Part shown: positions 49,170 through 59,949 of the stretch, piece by piece
How the letters are laid out: every line of letters starts with the position of its first letter
How positions within the stretch are numbered: the stretch's first letter is position 1
Assembly: GCF_029227915.1 (NCBI RefSeq)
Contig: NC_079875.1
Location: forward strand, 11,531,001-11,595,000
Origin: Hydractinia symbiolongicarpus
Lineage: Eukaryota; Cnidaria; Hydrozoa; Anthoathecata; Hydractiniidae
Direction of reading: 5' to 3'
DNA: 64,000 bases
The notes under the pieces: model-generated
Told to the model about the DNA's origin: nothing
What the model saw: only the letters and a program-made list of their open reading frames with translations
The model's database searches: none
Position numbers and translations under genes: made by a program

Positions 49170-52100
49170 ATATTTATCTGAAGGCGGTCCCGACTGGAGA
49201 CCTAAAACAAGTAAATATATTTGAAGGCTGTCCCTACTTGGGACCTAAACAGATAAATATACATTTGAAGGCTGTCCCGACTTGGGACTTAGAAACAAGT
49301 AAATATATATTTCAAGGCTGTCCCGACTTAGGACTTAGAAAACAAGTAAATATATATTTAAAGGCTGTCCTTACTTAGGACTTACAAAACAAGTAAATAT
49401 GTATTTGAAGGCTGTCCCTACATGGGACCTAAAACACATAAATATACATTTGAAGGTTGGCCCGTGTTGGGACCTAAAACACATAAATACACATTTGAAG
49501 GTTGTTCCGACTTAGAACCTAAAACGCATAAATACATATTTGAAGGCTGTCCCTACTTGGGAAATAAAACACATACACATATATTAGAAGGCTGTCCCTA
49601 GTTGGGACCTAAAACACATAAATATACATTTAAAAGTTGCCCTGCGTTGGGACCTATAACGCATAAATATATATTTAAAGGCCGTCCCTACTTGGGACCT
49701 AAAATGCATAAATACACATTTGAAGGCTGTCCCGACTTGGGACCTAAATCAAGTAAATATGTATGTGAAAGCTATCCTGACTAGATACCTAAAAACACAA
49801 GTATACATTTAAGGGCTGTCCTGTCTTGGGACCTATAACTCATGCATATATATACTTGAAGGCTGTCCAGACTTTGGACCTAAAACAAGTAAATATATAT
49901 TTAAAGGCCGTCCCTACTTGGGACCTAAAACACATAAACATACATTTGAAGGCTGTCCCTATTGGCACCTAAAACACATAAATACACATTTGAAAGCTGT
50001 TCCGACTTAGAACCTAAAACGCATAAATACATATTGGAAGGCTGTCCCTACTTGGGACCTAAAACACATAAACATACATTTGAAGGCTGTCCCGACTTAG
50101 GACTTAGAAAACAAGCAAATATATATTTGAGGGCTGTCCCTGTTGGGGACCTAAAACACATAAATATAAATTTGAAGGCTGTCCCGACTTGGGACCTGAA
50201 ACAAGTAAATATGTATGTGAAGGCTATCCTGACTAGATATCTAAAAACACAGGTATACATTTGAGGGCTCTCCTGTCTTGGGACCTATAACTCATGCATA
50301 TATATATTTGAAGGCTGTCCCGACTTTGGACCTAAAACAAGTAAATATATATTTAAAGGCCGTCCCTACTTGGGACCTAAAACACATAAACATACATTTA
50401 AAGGCTGTCCCGACTTAGGACAAAAAACAAGTAAATATATATTTGAAGGCTGTCCCGACTTGGGACTTAGAAAACAAGTAAATACAAAATTGAAGGCTGT
50501 CCCTACTTGGGACCTAAAACACATAAATATACATTTGAAGGCTGTCCCGACTTGGGACTTAGAAAACAAGTAAATATATATTTGAAGGCTGTCCCTGGTG
50601 GGGACCTAAAACACATAAATATACATATGAAGGTTGCCTTGTGTTGGGACCTATAATGCATAAATATATATTTAAAGGCCGTCCCTAATTGGGACCTAAA
50701 ATACATAAATACACATTTGAAGGCTGTCCCGACTTGGGACTTAAAAAACAAGTAAATATATATTTGAAGGCTGTCCCTGGTGGGGACCTAAAACACATAA
50801 ATATAGATTTGAAGGCTGTCCTGACTTGTGACCTGAAACAAGTAAATATGTATGTGAAGGCTATCCTGACTAGATATCTAAAAACACAAGTATACATTTG
50901 AGGGCTATCCTGTCTTGGGACCTAAAACATGTAAACATAGTTTGAAAGCTGTCCCTATTTGGGACCTAAAACATGTAAACATATATTTGAAGGCTGTCCC
51001 TAGTTGGGACCTAAAACACATAAATATACATTTAAAGGTTGTCCCGTGTTGGTACCTATAACGCATAAATATATATTTAAAGTCCATCCCTACTTGGGAC
51101 CTAAAACACATAAACATACATTTAAAGGCCGTCCCTACTTGGGACCTAAAACACATAAACATACATTTGAAGGCTGTCCCTAGTTGGAACCTAAAACACA
51201 TAAATATACATTTGAAGGCTGTCCAAACTTTGGACCTAAAACACGTAAATATACATTTGAAAGCTGTTCCAACTGGGAACCTAAAACACATAAATATACA
51301 TTTGAAGGCTGTCCCGACCTGGAACCTAAAACAAGTAAATATATATTTAAAGGCCGTCCCTACTTGGGACCTAAAACACATAAATATACATATGAAGGTT
51401 GCCTTGTGTTGGGACCTATAATGCATAAATATATATTTAAAGGCCGTCCCTAATTGGGACCTAAAATACATAAATACACATTTGAAGGCTGTCCCGACTT
51501 GGGACTTAGAAAACAAGTAAATATATATTTGAAGGCTGTCCCTGGTGGGGACCTAAAACACATAAATATAGATTTGAAGGCTGTCCTGACTTGTGACCTG
51601 AAACAAGTAAATATGTATGTGAAGGCTATCCTGACTAGATATCTAAAAACACAAGAATACATTTGAGGGATATCCTGTCTTGGGACCTAAAACATGTAAA
51701 CATAGTTTGAAGGCTGTCCCTAGTTGGGACCTAAAACACATAAATATACATTTAAACGTTGTCCCGTGTTGGTACCTATAACGCATAAATATATATTTAA
51801 CGTCCATCCCTACTTGGGACCTAAAACACATAAATATACATCTGAAGGTTGTCCAGCTTGGAACCTAAAGCACATAAATATACATTTGAAGGCTGTCCCG
51901 ACTTGGAACCTAAAACACGTAAATATACATTTGAAGGCTGTCCAAACTTTGGACCTAAAACACGTAAATATACATTTAAAAGCTGTTCCAACTGGGAACC
52001 TAAAACACATAAATATACATTTGAAGGCTGTCCCGACCTGGAACCTAAAACAAGTAAATATATATTTAAAGGCCGTCCCTACTTGGGACCTAAAACACAT

Positions 52101-52960
52101 AAACATACATTTGAAGGCTGTCCCTAGTTGGAACCTAAAACACATAAATATACATTTGAAGGCTGTTCCAACTTGGAACCTAAAACACATAAATATGCAT
52201 TTGAACGCTGTCCCGACTTGGAACCTAAAGCACATAAATATACATTTGAACGCTGTCCCGACTTGGAACCTAAAGCACATAAATATACATTTGAAAGCTG
52301 TTCCAACTGGGAACCTAAAACACATAAATATACATTTGAAGGCTGTCCCGACCTGGAACCTAAAACAAGTAAATATATATTTAAAGGCCGTCCCTACTTG
52401 GGACCTAAAACACATAAACATACATTTGAAGGCTGTCCCTAGTTGGAACGTAAAACACATAAATATACATTTGAAGGCTGTTCCAACTTGGAACCTAAAA
52501 CACCTAAATATGCATTTGAACGCTGTTCCGACTTGGAACCTAAAACACCTAAATATGCATTTGAACGCTGTCCCGACTTGGAACCTAAAGCACATAAATA
52601 TACATTTGAACGCTGTTCCGACTTGGAACCTAAAACACATAAATATACATTTGAAGGCTGTTCCGACTTGGAACTTAGAAAACAAGTAAATATATTTTTT
52701 AAGGTTGTTCTAATTTCTGACCTTAAACACATAAACATACATTTGAAGGCTGTCCCTTTTTGGTACTTAAAAAACAAGTAATTATATTTTTGAAGGTTGT
52801 TCTAATTTCTGACCTTAAACACATAAACATACATTTGAAGGCTGTCCTTTTTTGGTACTTAAAAAACAAGTAAATATATTTTTGAAGGTTGTTCCAACTT
52901 CGGACCTTAAACGCATAAATATATATTTGAAGGCTGTCCTTACTTGGGACCTAAAACAAG
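49170..52960 (+). repeat. 45-bp satellite array, about 3.8 kb
   Basis: Units read GACCTAAAACACATAAATAT, ACATTTGAAGGCTGTCCCGA, CTTGG. By length there are about 84 copies. Common variants have AACAAGTAAATATATATT instead of CACATAAATATACATT. Higher-order periods are visible: 765 bp (17 units; 50689 versus 51454) and 315 bp (7 units; about 52080 versus 52395). Because 45 is divisible by three, long open frames arise on both strands (up to 321 codons), but they lack proper starts and are repeat artefacts. Confidence 0.97.
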
Positions 52961-53467
52961 AAGTGCGACAAGGTTTTATTAGGTTTAAAGTTATCATGCA
53001 ATGAAAAGTTTATGGTTTGTTTGTAAAAGAGAATTTGACAAAAGTAGTTGTTCTGGTATTACTATATGGTGGAAAGATTTTAATTTATGGTTTATTCTAT
53101 GAGATGAATGGCAATATTTAAGGTACCATACATTTATATTACAAACCACAACCCAAGAGCTGAAAAAAAATGTAGTCGATAATAACCGTTTTTCAATTGG
53201 ATTTTGTGTAACGCATTGGCTTTGGGTTGTGGTATTTTCATTCTATTGAGAGGTTTTGCGTGCGCTTATATGTTTGTTTACTTATAATTATATTGATTAA
53301 CTTATGCGGCGTTTAAATAAATAGAGTGGGTGGGGGGTCGGGAGAACCCGGGGTGGGGGGACAGGAGTCAAAGTGCGTTTATTTAATTTATAAATTATTA
53401 TTGTTATTATTATTGTGTATGCGCGGAAGGTTTTCGTTGTTTTTATTCTTTTGTATTATATATTATA

Positions 53468-53505
53468 GAAATTCCGTACAGTGTTGATAAACACTACGGA
53501 ATTTC
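53468..53505. repeat. Hairpin with 2-nt bulge
   Basis: GAAATTCCGTA-(CA)-GTGTT pairs with AACACTACGGAATTTC across a GATA loop. It lies 88 bp before a possible first exon. Confidence 0.75.
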
Positions 53506-53592
53506 AAGCCCCTAAACTTAAGACATAGTTAATTTCAAAACAACACAACAGCGGCGGCGGGTTTTCTCAAGATTTTTTTTACCAAGAAGCAG

Positions 53593-54196
53593 ATGGCATC
53601 TGAAATACCAAAGTTTGTCCAGCATAAAAGAAGATTTAGTGGTAAGTCAAACGTTGATTTTCTCAAACTTAATCTTAGTTACAACTTACATTTTTAATTA
53701 TAGACTGTTGATCCTATCAATAACAATATTGCGGAATAGAATGTAATTATAAACCATAAATTTGACATAGAAAAGTCGACAGAGTAGAAGAGCATGTGTA
53801 TTTATGATAACGATTTGGTTGGTATGAGGACTGGCGAAAATGGATCAGATTTGACCAACAAATGGCAGCAATTTTGTGACCAAAAGACGCAGATTTTTTC
53901 AAACAAATTGGTACGTATGAAAGGTACGTATGCTTGTAACTACTAAAACATCAAGTGTAAAATTCTTTGCTCTAATTTTCCGTGTTGCTTTTGTCGGTCT
54001 CGGTATTTATCATTCAATGAGTGTGCATTTAAAATACAAATTGGACAGAGGTTTCGTATGTATATGGTGGATTTGTGTTAGAAGTTTCCATGAGTGGTAC
54101 GTGTATTGTGAATGCCTTCTAAAGAAGAATTCTAGTTTAGAAGAATGGCAGCAATTTTTGGATCAAAATTGTTTTCAAAAAGAACGGTACGTATAA
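53593..54196 (+). other. Possible exons of an unknown gene (weak)
   Basis: ATG at 53593 encodes MASEIPKFVQHKRRFSG and then meets a strong GTAAGT donor at 53642. Farther on, two similar modules occur: about 53833-53912 (ENGSDLTNKWQQFCDQKTQI) and about 54127-54190 (SSLEEWQQFLDQNCFQKERY), both followed by GGTACGTAT. They look like duplicated exons with GTACGT donors. I cannot join them into one frame with confidence and do not recognise the protein. Confidence 0.3.
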
Positions 54197-54369
54197 GAAG
54201 TAAGTATGCTTGCAACGAAATTAATTCAAAATTCTTTACTTTTTAATTTCTTCTAGTCTCTGTACTTTTCAAAAAAATGAAACTGATGTGTCAATATGAA
54301 ACAGCTTTGTACACACAATGCATAATTGTAGTTAGTATTTGGTATTAATACGTCAAGTAGAAGGGCGAA

Positions 54370-55770
54370 TTACATGCATAGAAACTTTCAAGTATTTTTT
54401 AGGGTGATCTTCAAAAAAGATAAGATAAAAACAAAGATCTGAGTGAAATGCAATAACCACCAAGGAATCTTGTAATATGAGGAAGTTTCGGCCGTATACA
54501 GCGTCAAATACAGTTAACTGATGAACACCAATACCTACAAACTTAATTAATCATGTGAGAATCCTTGAAAAGACTTGCACATCTTTCCAAACCTTTAAGA
54601 CTTCATTTCAATTGAAATGCAATAATCACACACTAGAAACAATTACCACAAATGGTACAAAAACATACGCAGTCTTTTTTTTTAACAAATTACAAAACTT
54701 TAAGACTTCAAATTGTAGTAAAGTGCAATAATTATGACACTAAAAGAAAATATTGCCATCAATGCTGCAAAAAACATACACAGTCTTTTCTTAACAAAAT
54801 ACAAACATGACTTCAATTTTAGTCAAATGCAATAATTTTTACATACATAAAATTCTAACCAACCCACAAATCAAATACAATACTGATCATACAAAAATAG
54901 AATGTACCCTAACCAGCATTGCAATGACCTACACAATTTTTTTTCGTCAGACCACAGTCCTAACAATATGCAAATATTTACAACTGTAACTTAAGTAAAA
55001 TGTTAAAGTGGTCACAGTGTATTGTAAGTAATCCTAAAATACATACACAGCTTGTTCATTACACCACATGCTATAACAAATTACAAATAGAAATTTTGTA
55101 AACCAATCTTGAAAGACTTTCTTTTCATATCACTGCATCCCACAATAAATTACGACCAGTTAGGTCTGTATTGAAATGCAATAACTATCACATGAAAAGA
55201 ATATGTTAACCAATCACACAGTTTTTTCATATCACTGCATACCACAAGAAATTACAAACAGTTAGGTCTTTAGTTGTATTGAAATGCTTAACTATCACAT
55301 GAAAAGAATATGTTAACCAATCACACAGTTTTTTCACATCACTGCATACCACAATAAATTACAAACAGTTGAAATGCAATAACTATCACATGAAAAGAAT
55401 ATAGTAACAACAAATTACAAACCTTTAATTGAAATAGAACGAATAGCCGTCACACGAAAAGAATATTCTAACCAAACGTGGAAATACATGCACAGTTTGG
55501 TCGCAACAATGTTTACTACAACAAAGTACGGACCTAACAGACTTGAATTTAAGTGAAATTATTATTAGCCGAAAAGACTATTCTAACCAATTTTAAAAAC
55601 ACTTACACTTAGTTTGTTAGTAACACTGCATAGCATACAAGTTACAAACTTTTAAGAACTTAATTAAGGTAAAACAAATAGCCGTCACATGAAACGAATG
55701 TTCTGTACAAACATGATAAGACTTACACAGTTCGTCCAAAATAAGTAATAAATTTTAATACCTTATTTCA
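54370..55770 (+). repeat. Degenerate ~90-110-bp tandem repeats
   Basis: Recurring block: GAAATGCAATAACTATCACA, TGAAAAGAATATGTTAACCA, ATCACACAGTTTTTTCA, CACTGCATACCACAA, AAATTACAAACAGTTAGGTC. The clearest copies are at about 55172, 55282 and 55371, with more diverged ones on both sides. No gene is seen. Confidence 0.8.
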
Positions 55771-56579
55771 TATGAATGCAACAATGATCCATCAGAATTA
55801 TTGTGGTAATCAATACTGCAAATATATAAACGTTCGTAGCCCTTCATGCTATTAACAAACCAAAACTTTCCTCAATACATCAAACATTTACTAGCTGCTA
55901 CACTACAAAGCAACAAAGATTTAATTAAACCTTGAATGTCTAAGACTTGGTGTTCTAGGAAACAAGATTCTACTTTATGTACTGAGCTTTTCTTTCTCAT
56001 AGTTCTTACAAAATGATGTAATATACAAAATTTGCGTTCGCACAAACAACCTAATGTATCAGGCTCTTCAAGTTTCTACAAATTGACCTCTGCTCGAAAG
56101 AGGAGTGGGTTAAACTGAGAATATACATACTCACAACAATGCTGTGAAACTTATCACATTACAGTTGCCTGGTATCTCTTTTTTTCTCACTGAATATCAC
56201 ATTATTCATTATTTTTCTGAATTTTCTTTTTCCATTGTTGTTTCTTTATTTCCTTTTCTATATTTTCATGTTAATACCATACTTCACCATTATATCTATT
56301 ACTTCCATTATCCATGTTCCCTGTTCGTCATTCAAGTTCTCCTTCATTATTTCCTGTATCAATCTCTTTCCATCTGATGTTACTATTTGCTGCAACAGCA
56401 TAAATCTCCTTTCTTCAATCCTCTGTTGCATTGTCCAGTAGCAAGCCTCAATTAGTATACGTGGTGTCCTTCTCGCAAATTACGTGAATATACCCAAACC
56501 TCCTTGAGATGACATAGCATATTCTAATTAAAGCGGATGTCTCTGAACACTAAATACTTACGCTTTACCCCAAGACTGC

Positions 56580-56597
56580 CCCCCCCCCCCCCCCTCC
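56580..56597 (+). repeat. Poly-C run
   Basis: About 15 or more consecutive C bases followed by CTCCCC. It is a simple repeat and prone to length error. Confidence 0.9.
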
Positions 56598-56759
56598 CCA
56601 AAAAAAGAACACCACAAAAACAACCTACATTATGCAGCCAACACAATAAAAAACTAAAATCAGGACATTCCATAAAAATATCTACACTATAAACGCCCCA
56701 AAAACAGAAACTGCATGAAAGCCCCGACACTCTATAAAATATGTGACAATCAACCACTC

Positions 56760-57370
56760 CAAAGAACTCCTACCTACACTCCATACTCAATAAAAATCTT
56801 AAAACTCTATGAAAACCACAACACAATCACAATAAAAACCCAACACTCCATAACAACTCCGACACTCCATAACAACCCAACACTCGCCATAACTCTCCAT
56901 AACAACCCCATCTTTTCCGAACAACCCCGACTTTCCACAACATTCCCAACTTTTTATAACAACTCTAACTCTCTATAACAACTCCAACTCTCTATAAAAA
57001 CTCCAACTCTCTATAACAACTCCAACTCTATATAACAACCCTAACTCTCCATAACAACTCTACTTAACAACTCCAACTCTACTCTATAACAACTCCAACT
57101 CTCCATAACAACTCCAACTCTACAACAACTCCAACTCTCTATAACAACTCCAACTCTCTATAACAACTCCAACTCTCTATATAAACTCCAACTCTCTATA
57201 ACAACTCCAACTCTCTATAGCAACTCCAACTCTACTCTATAGCAACTCCAACTTTCTATGACAACTCCAACTCTTCATAACAACTCTAACGCTCCATAAC
57301 AACCATAACACTCCCTAACAACCATAACACTCCCTAACAACCCAGACAGCCTATAACAACTTCGACACGC
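56760..57370 (+). repeat. 19-bp minisatellite (ACTCCAACTCTCTATAACA)
   Basis: The best part is 56955-57290, with units CTCCAACTCTCTATAACAA. Flanking variants are CACTCCATAACAACCC-like. It is AC/CT-rich on this strand and adjoins the TC-rich 20-bp array. Confidence 0.92.
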
Positions 57371-57439
57371 TATAAAAACTTCTAGCAATTTCACTAACAC
57401 CACTGCAACACACTATCAAGACGGTTGCACATCTCTGAA

Positions 57440-59945
57440 ACAAATTTTACTTCTTTCTCCATTATTTTACTTCGTTTTCTGTTATTTTACTGCTTTCCCC
57501 ATTATTTGACTTCGTTCTCCATTATTTTAATTCGTTCTCCATTACTTCACTTCCTTCTCCGTCATTTTACTTCTTTCTCCATTATTTTCCTTCGTTCTCC
57601 GTTATTTTAATTTGTTTTCCATTATTTTAATTCGTTCTCAGTTATTTTAATTCGTTCTCCGTTATTTTAATTCGTTCTCCGTTATTTTTATTCGTTCTCC
57701 GTTATTTTAACATCGCTCTCCGTTATTTTAACATCGTTCTCCGTTATTTTAACATCGCTCTCCATTATTTTAATTCGTTCTCCATTACTTCACTTCCTTT
57801 TCCGTCATTTTACTTCTTTTTCAATTATTTTAATTCGTTCTCCATTATTTTAATTCTTTCTCCGTTATTTTAACATCGCTCTCCGTTATTTTAATTCGTT
57901 CTCCGCTATTTTAATTCGTTCTCCGTTATTTTAATTCGTTCTCCATTATTTTAACATCGCTCTCCGTTATTTTAATTCGTTCTCCGCTATTTTAATTTGT
58001 TCTCCGTTATTTTAATTCGTTCTCCATTATTATAACATCGCTCTGCGTTATCTTAATTTGTTTTCCGTCCCTTTTCCATTTCTTTAATCCGTTCTTCATC
58101 ATTCTACTTCGTTCTTTATTTTTTTAATTCTTTTCCCATTATTTTACTCCATCATTTTGATTCGTTCTTCATCATTCTACTTCTTTCTCCCTTATGTTAC
58201 TTCTTTCTCCATTATTTTCCTTCGTTTTCCATTATTTTAATTCGTTCTCCGTTATTTCAATTCGTTCTCCGTTATTTCAATTCGTTCTCCGTTATTTTAA
58301 TTCTTTCTCTCTTATTTTACTTCTTTCTCCGTTATTATACTTCCTATAAATTATTTTATTTTGTTATACATTATTTTAATTCTTTCCCCATTATTTTAAT
58401 TCGTTTTCCATTATTTAATTCGATCTCAATTATTTTACTTCCTTCTCTATTATTTTAATTCGTTCTCCATTATAATAATTCTTTCTCCATTATTTTACTT
58501 CGCTCTCCATTATTTCACCTCTTTCTCCATTATTTTGATTTGTTTTCCGTTATTTTACTTCGTTCTCCATTATTTTACTTCGTTCTCCATTATTTTACTT
58601 CTTTCTCTCTTATTTTACTTCTTTCTCCATTATTTTACTTCGTTCTCCATTATTTTACTTCTTTCTCCATTATTTTACTTCGTTCTCTATTATTTTAATT
58701 CGTTCTCCATTATAATAATTCGTTCTCCATTATTTTACTTCGTTTTCCAATTATTTAATTCGATCTCCATTATTTTACTTCTTTCTCTATTATTTTAATT
58801 CGTTCTCCATTATAATAATTCGTTCTCCATTATTTTACTTCGTTCTCCATTATTTTACTTCGCTCTCCATTATTTCACCTCCTTCTCCATTATTTTGATT
58901 TGTTTTCCGTTATTTTACTTCGTTCTCCATTATTTTGATTTTCCATTATTTTACTTCGTTCTCCATTATTTTGATTTGTTTTCCGTTATTTTACTTCGTT
59001 CTCCATTATTTTGATTTGTTTTCCATTATTTGGATTTGTTTTCCATTATTTTATATAGATCTCCATCATTTTAATTCGATGTCCATTATTTCACTTCGTT
59101 CTCCATTATTTTACTTCGCTCTCCATTATTTCACCTCCTTCTCCATTATTTTGATTTGTTTTCCGTTATTTTACTTTGTTCTCCATTATTTTGATTTGTT
59201 TTCCATTATTTGGATTTGTTTTCCATTATTTTATATAGATCTCCATCATTTTAATTCGATGTCCATTATTTTACTTCGTTCTCCATTATTTTACTTCGCT
59301 CTCCATTATTTCACCTCCTTCTCCATTATTTTGATTTGTTTTCCGTTATTTTACTTCGTTCTCCATTATTTTGATTTGTTTTCCATTATTTGGATTTGTT
59401 TTCCATTATTTTATATAGATCTCCATCATTTTAATTCGATGTCCATTATTTTACTTCGTTCTCCATTATTTTACTTCGCTCTCCATTATTTCACCTCCTT
59501 CTCCATTATTTTGATTTGTTTTCCATTATTTTACTTCGTTCTCCATTATTTTGATTTTCCATTATTTTACTTCGTTCTCCATTATTTTGATTTGTTTTCC
59601 ATTATTTGGATTTGTTTTCCATTATTTTATATAGATCTCCATCATTTTACTTCGCTCTCCATTATTTCACCTCCTTCTCCATTATTTTGATTTGTTTTCC
59701 ATTATTTTACTTCGTTCTCCATTATTTTGATTTTCCATTATTTTACTTCGTTCTCCATTATTTTGATTTGTTTTCCATTATTTGGATTTGTTTTCCATTA
59801 TTTTATATAGATCTCCATCATTTTAATTCGATCTCCATTATTTTACTTCGTTCTCCATTATTTTGATTTGTTTTCCATTATTTGGATTTGTTTTCCATTA
59901 ATTTATATGGATCTCTATCTTTTTACTTCTCTGTCTATTATTTTA
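57440..59945 (+). repeat. 20-bp satellite (TTCGTTCTCCATTATTTTAC), about 2.5 kb
   Basis: About 125 units by length. The left third favours TTTTAATTCGTTCTCCGTTA and the right part TTTTACTTCGTTCTCCATTA. A nine-unit, 180-bp higher-order period is clear (same 60-mer at 59101, 59281, 59461; also 58501 and 58861, 360 apart). Long Phe/Ser/Ile/Leu-rich open frames here are repeat artefacts. Confidence 0.97.
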
Positions 59946-59949
59946 CGTT

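Noticed and set aside
51724-52689. 321-codon open frame with 15-residue periodicity (and 291-codon antisense frame)
   Set aside because: Both come from the 45-bp satellite, whose unit is divisible by three. They begin at a non-ATG codon and have no splice or promoter signals.
58935-59690. 251-codon Phe/Ile/Ser-rich open frame
   Set aside because: It is the translated 20-bp satellite. Composition and period follow the DNA repeat.
49170-59945. CRISPR-like arrays
   Set aside because: Units are contiguous and vary gradually, with no unique spacers. The surrounding genome is eukaryotic.
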